Positions 27,513 to 36,900 of a DNA stretch of 64,000 bases are shown piece after piece. The notes under the pieces are model-generated. The model searched no databases, had not been told where the DNA came from, and was given only the letters and a program-made list of their open reading frames with translations. Position numbers and translations under genes: made by a program. The stretch's first letter is position 1; each line of letters opens with the position of its first letter. The DNA comes from Sphingobacteriales bacterium (lineage in GTDB: Bacteria > Bacteroidota > Bacteroidia > Chitinophagales > UBA2359): contig CP064999.1 in NCBI GenBank assembly GCA_016700115.1, positions 4,641,001 to 4,705,000 of the forward strand. Reading direction: 5' to 3'.

Positions 27513-27774
27513 CCCATCTTTCACCTTTCCATGACCATCTTTGACCTTTCCATGCTCATCTTTCATCTTTCCATGCCCATCTTTCACCTTTCCATGCCCA
27601 TCTCTGACCTTTCCTTGCTCATCTCTGACCTTTCCTTGCCCATTTCTGACCTTTCCATGCCCATCTTTGACCTTTCCATGCCCATATCTGACCTTTCCAT
27701 GCCCATCTTTGACCTTTCCATGCCCATATCTGACCTTTCCATGCCCATCTTTGACCTTTCCATGCCCATCTTTG
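27513..27774. repeat. 21-bp tandem minisatellite, 12 copies plus a partial one
   Basis: The unit is CCCATCTTTGACCTTTCCATG with substitutions. Being a multiple of three without stops, it leaves open frames on both strands, read as heptads such as MPIFDLS on plus and GHGKVKD or MGMERSK on minus. I consider it a non-coding variable-number repeat, since no frame has a credible start context or non-repeat domain. Confidence 0.85.
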
Positions 27775-27917
27775 CTTTTTTCGGGCAAAATGCCAATATA
27801 TTTATCATTCTATTTGAAATATGCGCACACAATTTAATTGATTAGTCCCATAAAATTAAGGAAAAGTTGAGCAGAGTGTTAATCTTTGTTAATTTTTTTA
27901 AAAAATCTGCTAAATTA

Positions 27918-27949
27918 TTTGGCTTTTTGAAACCCTTGTATTAACTTTA
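27918..27949 (+). promoter_or_regulatory. Possible promoter of the Fn3 gene
   Basis: TTTG (27918-27921), 20-base spacer, TAACTTTA (27942-27949). One mismatch to TAnnTTTG. It implies a leader of ~170 bases. Confidence 0.4.
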
Positions 27950-28124
27950 CACTCAGATACAGGATGATGACCCGGTACTTTAAAATTATCCGTTTTTCGG
28001 AAGACCTGTTCCAAAAGCATGGAACGTCCCCTTTAACTTGAGTTTCCGGCAATAGAATTTTATATCTGCTCAAAAAGTTTAGTTAACTTAATTTACTAAC
28101 CTCTAAAAAAAATTTTTTTCTATT

Positions 28125-28751
28125 ATGACTAAATACAGAATCAGTATTGATTTCAACAATCTCACAGATTTGGAAGTACTTTTCCGAACTAATGAGGTAA
28201 TTTCCGGCCTGACTGCCAACCCCGACTTCCCGACACCCGACCCCACAGTTGTAGTTTTAACCGGTTTACGCGACGATTTCAGCAATGCCATGTTAGCTGC
28301 TGCAAACGGGGGAACAACTTTGAACACTGTAAAAAACGAAAAAAGAACAGTTTTGATTGCCGGTTTGCAAAGAGAAGCTCAATATGTTGAGTACTACGGA
28401 TTAAATTCTGAAACTATCCTGTTAAGTTCCGGTTTTGAAGTTTACAGCAGCGTAAAAACGACTGCTCCTGCATCGGTTTCACCGACTATTGATAAAGTAA
28501 CTGACGCTGCCCTCAGCGGAAGTTTGATTTTGCGAACCAATTCTGTTAAACATGCCATCGTTTACGAATTGAGATACACCGAAGATGAATACGGACCTAC
28601 TGCCCGTTGGAACTATTTAGTCGTTCAAACTAAAAGCAAATTTGTAGTATCCGGACTTACCCCCGGTAATAACTACTGGTTTCAGGCTCGAACCATCAGC
28701 ACCAAAGGCCCCAGTGAATGGTCTGACCCGTTTATCTTCATGCCCCGATAA
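28125..28751 (+). CDS. Protein with C-terminal fibronectin type III domain
   Basis: 208 residues without a signal peptide. The N-terminal half (KYRISIDFNNLTDLEVLFRTNEVISGL... RDDFSNAMLAAANGGTT) is a helical segment of a kind often seen before an Fn3-like region in Bacteroidetes. The C-terminal ~90 residues have Fn3 strands, with YELRYTEDEYGP, WNYLVVQTKSKFVVSGLTPGNNYWFQARTI and GPSEWSDPFIFMPR. No catalytic motif is visible, and it lacks a T9SS sorting domain. Function unknown; a binding or structural role is inferred. It is single, with its own promoter-like and terminator-like sequences. Confidence 0.75.
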   Translation: MTKYRISIDFNNLTDLEVLFRTNEVISGLTANPDFPTPDPTVVVLTGLRDDFSNAMLAAANGGTTLNTVKNEKRTVLIAGLQREAQYVEYYGLNSETILLSSGFEVYSSVKTTAPASVSPTIDKVTDAALSGSLILRTNSVKHAIVYELRYTEDEYGPTARWNYLVVQTKSKFVVSGLTPGNNYWFQARTISTKGPSEWSDPFIFMPR

Positions 28752-28779
28752 CTGACAATAGGTTTAACTGAACTTTTTT

Positions 28780-28816
28780 AATCCCTTGCCCCAAAACGGT
28801 AGGGGATTTTTTTTGG
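28780..28816 (+). terminator. Terminator of the Fn3 gene
   Basis: AATCCC...GGGATT arms with an inner CCCC...GGGG option, followed by a run of T. Confidence 0.65.
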
Positions 28817-29184
28817 GATTCTTTTCTATATTAATATTAGTTTGGTTATTTAACCTCAAAAAATATACCTTTGTCCATGTATGAAAAAGCCTTATTTATA
28901 TACAAGATTAATTCTAAAACGAAAATGACATTTTTAGAAGCCCAAATGTAATCAAAGCAGACATATTGGTAATAACAGATGGTTTTTATAATTTCAGATG
29001 TAATTTTTATTATTCTTTAAGTTGAGATTTGCTGATTAAAACGGTAAAAACATAAATAAAAACACCTTTGAAAAAGTGGATTAATTTTTGTCGGAAAAGT
29101 CATTGTTTGCAATGATTAAAGAAATATTCAAAATTCATTTTGAAAAAGAAAAGGGAATATTAGAACTGGCGGTATTAAATTCAA
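28817..29184. other. AT-rich intergenic, no gene seen
   Basis: Low-complexity AT-rich sequence between the Fn3 gene and the repeat array. I see no convincing frame or structured RNA. Confidence 0.5.
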
Positions 29185-30519
29185 CCACATAGGCAAATAG
29201 AAAATATGTTTGCAATTTATCTGAATGTGTATAGCAAAAAACCTATGTTCCTATGTGGTTTGTAAAGATTTTTACCACATAGGCACATAGAAAAGAAGTT
29301 TCTCTTCATCTGAATGTGTATAGCAAAAAAACCTATGTTCCTATGTGGTTTTTCAAGATTTTTACTACATAGGAACATAGAAAAGAAGTTTCTCTTTATC
29401 TGAATGTGTATAGCAAAAAAACCTATGTTCCTATGTGGTTTTTCAAGATTTTTACTACATAGGAACATAGAAAAGAAGTTTCTCTTTATCTGAATGTGTA
29501 TAGCAAAAAAACCTATGTTCCTATGTGGTTTTTCAAGATTTTTACTACATAGGAACATAGAAAAGAAGTTTCTCTTTATCTGATTGTGTATAGCAAAAAA
29601 CCTATGTTCCTATATGGTTTTTAAAGATTTTTACTATATTGGTAAATAGAAAATATGTTTGCATTTCATCTGAATGTGTATAGCAAAAAACCTATGTTTT
29701 TATGTGGTTTTTCAAGATTTTAACTACATAGGCACATAGATAAAATGTTTGTATTTCATCTGAATGTGTATAGCAAAAAACCTGTGTTCCTATGTGGTTT
29801 GTAAAGATTTTTAAATACATTGGCAAATAGAAAATATGTTTGCATTTCATCTGAATGTGTATAGCAAAAAACCTATGTTCCTATGTGGTTTTTCAAGATT
29901 TTTAAATACATTGGCAAATAGAAAATATGTTTGCATTTCATCTGAATGTGTATAGCAAAAAACCTATGTTCCTATGTGGTTTTTCAAGATTTTTACTATA
30001 TTGGTAAATAGAAAATATGTTTGCATTTCATCTGAATGTGTATAGCAAAAAACCTATGTTCCTATGTGGTTTGTAAAGATTTTTAACTACATTGGTAAAT
30101 AGAAAATATGTTTGCATTTCATCTGAATGTGTATAGCAAAAAACCTATGTTCCTATGTGGTTTTTCAAGATTTTTACTATATTGGTAAATAGAAAATATG
30201 TTTGCATTTCATCTGAATGTGTATAGCAAAAAACCTATGTTCCTATGTGGTTTGTAAAGATTTTTACCACATAGGCACATAGAAAAGAAGTTTCTCTTCA
30301 TCTGAATGTGTATAGCAAAAAACCTATGTTCCTATGTGGTTTGTAAAGATTTTTACTACATAGGAACATAGAAAAGAAGTTTCTCTTTATCTGAAAGTGT
30401 ATAGCAAAAAGCCTATGTTCCTATGTGGTTTTTCAAGATTTTTAACTACATTGGCAAATAGAAAATATGTTTGCATTTCATCTGAATGTGTATTGCAAAA
30501 AGCCTATGTTTCAATGAGG
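29185..30519. repeat. Array of about 15 tandem ~90-bp hairpin repeats
   Basis: Each unit has a left arm CTACATAGGAACATAG, a ~45-base middle with the constant motif CTGAATGTGTATAGC, a right arm CTATGTTCCTATGTGG, and a short link (TTTTTCAAGATTTTTA). The arms are complementary, so each unit can fold into a 16-bp stem. The constant motif recurs at about 29221, 29310, 29400, 29490, 29580, 29669, 29759, 29851, 29940, 30030, 30120, 30210, 30300, 30390 and 30480, a period of ~90 bp. Two variants alternate in blocks: one with intact arms (AGGAACATAG) and one with a decayed left arm (TTGGCAAATAG). There are no unique spacers, so it is not CRISPR. Confidence 0.93.
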
Positions 30520-30536
30520 TCAGTAAAACAAAAAGT

Positions 30537-30950
30537 ATGATAACAAAAAAATACCTTGACGAACTAACTTATGAGATAATCGGAAGTGCTATCGAAGTCC
30601 ATAAGGCAATGGGAACTGGTTTATTAGAAAGTGTATATCATCTATGTATGAAAGAAGAATTAATGTATAGAAAAATAAATTTTCAAACAGAGATGAAAAT
30701 CCCTGTAATTTACAAGCAAAAAAACCTGGATATTGATTTTAGGTGTGATTTATTTGTGGAAAACTGTATCGTAGTGGAATTAAAAGCGGTTACAGAAATA
30801 ATTCCTATACACGAAGCACAACTGCTGACCTATATGAAACTATTGAAATGCCCCAAAGGCATATTAATTAATTTCAATTGTTCCAATATATTCAAAGATG
30901 GGCAAAAAACATTTGTGAACGAGTATTTTGCTAAACTTCCCAGCTTCTAA
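30537..30950 (+). CDS. GxxExxY family protein (PD-(D/E)xK nuclease-like)
   Basis: 137 residues from ATG 30537. The frame opens earlier at 30486, but that part is still repeat sequence. The defining motif GLLESVY is at residues 28-34, preceded by IIGSAIEVHKAMG. Downstream, IDFRCDLFVEN and VVELKAV give the Asp...Glu-x-Lys pattern of a PD-(D/E)xK nuclease core. HEAQLLTYMKLL and GILINF complete the family profile. Length is typical (~125-140). Biochemical function of the family is not established; nuclease activity is inferred from fold. The gene begins ~20 bases after the last unit of the hairpin array and is followed by a partial unit at 30958-31000, so it is embedded in the repeats. Confidence 0.9.
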   Translation: MITKKYLDELTYEIIGSAIEVHKAMGTGLLESVYHLCMKEELMYRKINFQTEMKIPVIYKQKNLDIDFRCDLFVENCIVVELKAVTEIIPIHEAQLLTYMKLLKCPKGILINFNCSNIFKDGQKTFVNEYFAKLPSF

Positions 30951-30957
30951 TATCAAA

Positions 30958-31000
30958 CCATATAGAAACAAAGAAAAAACCTATGTGCCTATGTGGTTTA
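30958..31000. repeat. Partial hairpin repeat on the far side of the GxxExxY gene
   Basis: CCATATAGAAACAAAG followed by CCTATGTGCCTATGTGG: the two arms without the ~45-base middle of the array unit. Confidence 0.7.
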
Positions 31001-31451
31001 AATAAATTAAAAGAACTTAAAGCCAGTGTAGCGGTTAAATCTAATGTATTTATATAACCCCCTATATAGCCCCCCTAAAATACCACCAGTGGCAAGTTTG
31101 TACATCCTGATATATTTGATAAAAACACAGACGGAAAAATACAACTCAAAAAAGTTTGTAGTCTTTCCGGTAAATTTGATTTTGGCTGAATAAGTAGTTT
31201 CTCAACCCCACCCCTACTCTGCTGCGATAACCTTTTTGGTTCAATCTTCTTTAAATTGCTTATCTTGCGCTGAATTTAAAGGCCATTTCTGAAATCCGGT
31301 GAATCGGTGTGCAGTTTTGAATCAGCAAGCAAGTTTACCTCCTGTTCTGTTAAAAATTGAGTGGGGGGAAGCCTTAAATCCGTTCAAAATGAACAATATT
31401 TTTCAGAAAAACGCTGTTTTTGAGTAGTTAAATTTAAAATTATCTAATAAA
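31001..31451. other. Intergenic leader region of the giant adhesin gene
   Basis: No open frame of protein-like composition. A possible promoter is TTTG at 31235 with TATCTTGC at 31261 (22-base spacer, one base short of the -7 consensus), which would leave a leader of ~175 bases. The rest is AT-rich with short C runs (CCCCCTAAAAT, CCCCACCCC). Confidence 0.4.
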
Positions 31452-33728
31452 ATGCGTTTAGTTTTACCCATTTTCGTCTGTATATTTGCTTTTTACAGTC
31501 TGCAAATTTCAGCACAATGCCCCAATAACAATATCTTAGCGGGCGACTTGACCCCGTTGACCACCGGGAATACCCAGCAAGCCAACTGTGCTCATGCCGG
31601 AGAATATTTTACGGTTCAGGTTTGTTCGGGGACAAGCTATACCTTTAGCACCTGTGGTGATAATGACTTTGATACACAGCTTACACTCTATACCCCCGGT
31701 GGAGTAACGGCTTTGGCATTTAACGACGACGGAGGTTGTGGGCTTCAAAGTCAAATTATCTGGACTTCTACATTTACCGGAACGGTTTGGATATTATTAG
31801 ACCAATATTTTTGTGAAAGTATTTCAACTGCCTGTATGACCTTGCGGGTAACCCAAAACACCGCCTGTACCGATTTCCCTCCCTGTAACGGGCTTTGCCC
31901 TCCCGGAGGCACTCCTCCGGTTGAAGACGATTGTTTTACAGCAATAAACCTTGGACAGATGCCATTTCCGGCAGTTTGCGTTGGAACAAGCGGAGGATTG
32001 GGCACACCGGTAACCTTTAATTTGACCAATGTATGTGCTTCTCCGGCTACGCCTTATAATTTTATGTCGAATTGCGCCGATGGTACTGACATGGCTGCAC
32101 CGGCGTTGGATGTTTGGTATCAGGTAACTTTGACTGCTTCACAATTAATCGTTACGCTTGAAGCGGGTATGGATGTACCCTCTTTGGGTTTATGGCGCGA
32201 TGTGGGATTGGGATGTGGCGGTTTACAGCCGGCAGGATGTACGACAGGTTCGGCAGGTTATGCTACCGAAACTTTTGGCCCATTATTGCCCGGTGTTTAT
32301 TATCTGCAAATCAGCGGGGGAGATTTGGGCGACCAATGCGATTTTCTGTTAACTTTACAAAACAACAATTCCTGTGCCGATTGTCTGGTAGGTCAAAGTC
32401 TTACGGTAGATCCGCTGCCGGTTGACGGCGTATATGCTCCGGGAACTTTGGTTACTTTTTGTTATACAGTGAATGACTATAACGATGCTGCAGCAATTAA
32501 CTGGCTGCATGGCATTGTTCCTGTTTTTGGCCCCGGTTGGGATATGAGCACCTTATTGCCACAAGCCCCTCCTACAGATTGCGGAACAGGTCAGGGATTT
32601 GGAGTGTGGTCGTGGTATAATTTCCCGATTACCGGACAAAACGGTAGTTCAGCACAAACGACCTCCATCGGTCCGGGCTTTTTTCATGAGTCTAATTTTG
32701 GATGTCCTGGAGCTTGTAATCCTGCTAATCCGGGCGATAACTGGGGAGACAATTTAGGTATATTTGGATGTGTTTTAACATTCTGCTGGAGAATAGCCAC
32801 TATGCCTGCCGGAGCTGCCTGTGTTGACGAAGCAAGTTTAAATGTTTATGTAGAAACCTATTCCGATTCTGAAACGGGAAGTTGGACCTTGCCCGGGTGT
32901 GTGAACGACCCCGATATTGACTTTTTTGCTACTCTCAATTGTTGTGATGTCAATGGAACTGTAACCAATAACGGACCGCTTTGTATTGGACAAACTCTGC
33001 AATTAGGGGTAAATGTAACCACTCCCGGCACCACGATAACTTACGAATGGAGCGGCCCGGACGGTTTTACTGCCACTACTGCAGCCCCTACCCTGCCGAA
33101 TATACAGCTCAATAACGCCGGCTATTACAGCGTGATTGTTACCGTGGATGGATGTATTTCAATTCCTTTGTTTACATTGGTTCAACTGCATCTACAAGCC
33201 GATATGACTGCCGGAAACAGCGGAGCAGTCTGCCCGGGAGGAAATATTACTTTATCAGCAAGCAGTACTGCGGTTAATATTACCGGCTATCAATGGACCG
33301 GGCCAAACGGATTCAGTTCAAATCAGCAAAATCCGGTATTAAATAGTGTAGGAGCAGCGCAAGCCGGCACTTATACTGTTATAGCTACTGATGCCAACGG
33401 ATGCAGTTCTGCAGCCGCTACCACTGATATTACTTTGTTGCCGGTGCCCAATCTGACAGCAGGCAATACCGGCCCGGTATGTTCGGGCAGCAATATCTCC
33501 CTGACTGCTTCCACAACTTCCCCGGGAGTCGCTACTTATACCTGGAGCGGGCCGAATAGTTTTACTTCCAATGTTCAGAATCCTGCAATCAATGGAATAA
33601 CCATAGCAGAAGCAGGTGTTTATACCGTTACCATCAGTATAGCCGGTTGTAACAATACCGCCAGCACTACTGTTACCATTAACCCTGCCCCCAATATAAC
33701 GGCATCCAATAACGCCCTGCCTGTTTAG
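31452..33728 (+). CDS. 5' part of a frameshifted giant repeat adhesin (signal peptide, PPC-like and Ig-like domains)
   Basis: 758 residues up to a premature TAG. Signal peptide MRLVLPIFVCIFAFYSLQISAQ, then a PPC-like beta domain (YTFSTCGDNDFDTQLTLYT) and Cys-rich modules with GNTQQANC and SEDC-like patterns. These are followed by the first three Ig-like repeats of ~80 residues, each with NNGP-x-C-x-G, TYTWSGPNGFTS and GTYTVTVT strands. The fourth repeat breaks at 33714-33715: compared with AATAACGGTCCTGCC in a sister repeat (~34445), one base is missing from AATAACGCCCTGCC. Restoring it joins this frame to the one ending at 41560. Either a sequencing error in a repeat-rich gene or a true inactivating or phase-variable change. 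Confidence 0.85.
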   Translation: MRLVLPIFVCIFAFYSLQISAQCPNNNILAGDLTPLTTGNTQQANCAHAGEYFTVQVCSGTSYTFSTCGDNDFDTQLTLYTPGGVTALAFNDDGGCGLQSQIIWTSTFTGTVWILLDQYFCESISTACMTLRVTQNTACTDFPPCNGLCPPGGTPPVEDDCFTAINLGQMPFPAVCVGTSGGLGTPVTFNLTNVCASPATPYNFMSNCADGTDMAAPALDVWYQVTLTASQLIVTLEAGMDVPSLGLWRDVGLGCGGLQPAGCTTGSAGYATETFGPLLPGVYYLQISGGDLGDQCDFLLTLQNNNSCADCLVGQSLTVDPLPVDGVYAPGTLVTFCYTVNDYNDAAAINWLHGIVPVFGPGWDMSTLLPQAPPTDCGTGQGFGVWSWYNFPITGQNGSSAQTTSIGPGFFHESNFGCPGACNPANPGDNWGDNLGIFGCVLTFCWRIATMPAGAACVDEASLNVYVETYSDSETGSWTLPGCVNDPDIDFFATLNCCDVNGTVTNNGPLCIGQTLQLGVNVTTPGTTITYEWSGPDGFTATTAAPTLPNIQLNNAGYYSVIVTVDGCISIPLFTLVQLHLQADMTAGNSGAVCPGGNITLSASSTAVNITGYQWTGPNGFSSNQQNPVLNSVGAAQAGTYTVIATDANGCSSAAATTDITLLPVPNLTAGNTGPVCSGSNISLTASTTSPGVATYTWSGPNSFTSNVQNPAINGITIAEAGVYTVTISIAGCNNTASTTVTINPAPNITASNNALPV

Positions 33729-33988
33729 GAGGGTCTGTTGATTTATCGGCAAGTACAACGACTCCCGGAACTGCCACCTATTCATGGAGTGGTCCAAACG
33801 GATTTACTTCTACACAACAAAATCCGGTAGTCACTCCAATCACTGCTGCTTCAGCAGGAACCTATTCTGTTACAGTTACTGTAAATGGATGTAGTTCTGC
33901 CCCGGCAACAACCACCGTTGCGATAGGTTCACCACCAAATGCAACAGCAACAAATGACGGTCCCGATTGTGCCGGGAATGATATAACC

Positions 33989-36900
33989 TTGTCGGCAAGT
34001 ACAACCACACCGGGCGTAGCAACTTATCAATGGAGCGGGCCAAACGGATTTACCTCCACTGCTCAAAATCCGGTTCTCAGCGGAATAACTGCGGCTATGG
34101 CCGGTGACTATACCGTTACCATTACAATAGGGGGATGTAGTTCTGCTCCGGCAACGACGACTGTTGTTATAAATCCTGCACCAAATGCAACTGCAAGCAA
34201 TAATGGGCCGGTTTGTCCGGGTGGGAATGTCAACTTAACTGCTTCCACCACTACACCGGGTATTGCCACCTACCAATGGACCGGGCCAAATGGATTTACT
34301 TCTACAACCGCCAACCCCACTATAAATGGAATCAGCGCTGCGCAGTTAGGCACATATACTGTCATTATCACGGTAAATGGCTGCGCCTCTTTGCCTGCCA
34401 CGACAGATATTGTTCAACAAAGCCCTCCTTTAGCCACAGCATCCAATAACGGTCCTGCCTGTTTAGGTGGAAGTATTACACTAAACGGAAGCACAACAAC
34501 ACCCGGAGCAGCTACCTATAACTGGTCGGGACCAAACGGTTTCAGTTCTACCCAACAAAATCCGGTCATCAATCCGGCAACTGCGGCTGTTGCAGGAGTT
34601 TATTCTGTTACAGTAACCATCGGAGGTTGTGCTTCTTTGCCCGCTACGACCAATGTTGTTGTTAATACCCTTCCAACTGCAACAGCCGGCAATAATGGCC
34701 CGGTATGTGCAGGAGCAGCTTTAAATTTAACCGGTTCGACCTCTACCTCTGGCACCACGATTACTTATGCCTGGAGCGGACCCAACAGTTTTAGTTCAAC
34801 ACAGCAAAATCCGGTCATCAATCCGGCTTCAGCCGCAAATGCCGGCACTTATACTTTAATTGTAACGGTGGACGGTTGCGCTTCTAATCCTGTTACAACT
34901 GATGTGGTTATAACTCCATCACCCAACCTGACAGCCGGCAACAATGGGCCGGCCTGTATCGGGCAACCCATTACTTTATCAGCTACAACAACTACACCCG
35001 GAACTGCAACCTACAATTGGTCCGGGCCAAACGGGTTTACTTCAACTCAACAAAATCCGATGCTGGCAGGTGTAACAGCAACCACTGCCGGAGCATATTC
35101 CGTAACAGTTACCATTAATGGTTGCTCTTCGCTTCCAGCTACCACGAATGTAGTGGTTACCCCTCAACCCAATGCAACAGCAACCAATTCAGGAGCCTGC
35201 TCAGGGGGGATGCTGACATTAAACGGGGCTACCACCACGCCGGGAACAAGTATCGGGTACTCATGGACAGGACCTAACGGATTTACTTCGGCGGTTCAAA
35301 ATCCGGTGATCAATCCGGTAACTGCCGCAAATGCTGGAGTCTATACCCTGATTATTACGGTAGATGGTTGTCCGTCTTTAGCCGTTACAACTACTGTTAT
35401 CGTCAATAATGGGCCCGTAGCAACGGTTGCTCTTACAGCTACTATATGTAATACTATTGCAGCGGGTTCATCGTTAGACTTCAATAGTCTGATTACCGGA
35501 GGTGATTTCGGAGGTATCTGGACAGATGTTTCCGGTTCCGGTGCATCGGGCACCTTGCCCTTTTTAAATTTCAATGGAGCAGTACCCGGAAACTATACTT
35601 TCAGCTATACCACCAACAGTGCTATTCCGCCCTGTACAGAAACGACTTATTTTACTACGGTTGTAGTAGAGGATTGCACCTGCCCAAGCGTTGCCATTGC
35701 AGTTCCATCTCCCTTATGTAATGATTCGGGAATTTTAGATTTATTGACCCTGCAAATTACGGCTGAACCCGGTACCTGGGCAGTTACAGGCACTCCTCCC
35801 GGAGTAAGTCCGGCAGCAATAACAGGAAACATACTTGATGCGGTAAATGCCGATCCCGGTACTTATCAAATTACATTTACCTTAAACACGCCTCCACCGG
35901 CAGGATGTCCGGCATTTTCGACGCAAAATTTAATCGTGAGTGATGCGGTTTTTGCCGGCTCAAACAACCTGATTAATGTTTGTAATAATGACCCTGCTCC
36001 TTTGGATTTAAACACCCTCCTGATAGGTGCGGATTCAGGTGGAACCTGGCAACTGGCAGGATTTAGTCCTGTTCCAAACCCCGGTTCTTTTAATGCTGCA
36101 ACCGGTGTTTTGTTTTTAACCGGGCAAACAGCAGGCACTTATACCTTCAATTATACCCTGACCACTTCAGCCCCATGTACCAATAGTATAGCAAGTATTG
36201 CAGTGGTAGTGAGCAATCAGCCTGTTGCCAATGTAATGACCCCACCCTTGGTTTGTAATACTGCGTCCGGAGGCTCTACGCTGAACCTGAACACGCTTTT
36301 ACCGGTTGGAACTTCAGCAGGTGTTTGGACAGATAATCTGGGAGTAACGGTGTCTAATCCCAATCTTAATTTTGACGGATTTGCTCCGGGAGGTTATGCT
36401 TATACTTATACAACGACTACGGCTGTTGCTCCTTGTACGAATATTTCATCCAATATTACCGTTACGGTAGAAGATTGTGCATGTCCAAGTGTTGCCCTCA
36501 ATCCCCCTCCTGCTTTATGTAACAGCACCGGCAGTTTGGATTTAACAACCATTCAGGTAACAACCCAACCTGGTTCATGGACGATTACTTCAATTCCTCC
36601 CGGTGCGACCAATCCGGCAAGTATCACAGGAACAGTATTTAATGCGGCAGGAGCAACACCCGGTACCTACCAAATCACCTTTACCCTATCCACTGTCCCT
36701 GCTGCCGGATGCCCACCTTCGTCCACTCAAAACATATTTGTAGCGGCAGCCCCCAATTCCGGTACAGGAGGTACTACAACGGTCTGTAATACACAGTTAA
36801 CACCGGTTGTTTTAAGCGATTTGCTTACAGGTGCAAGCGGAGGGGGTGCATGGTCTTTAACTTCAGGAACAGCCCAACCCGGTTCTTTCAATGCCGCTAC

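Noticed and set aside
27420..27845. Open frames of 82-122 codons on both strands over the 21-bp repeats
   Set aside because: They exist only because the unit length is a multiple of three without stops; no domain outside the repeat.
29217..29558. 113-codon minus-strand ORF
   Set aside because: Translation of the hairpin repeats only (repeated KNLEKPHRNIGFF); not a gene.
29185..30519. Repeat array considered as CRISPR
   Set aside because: Units are ~90 bp with near-identical middles and no unique spacers; no cas genes nearby.
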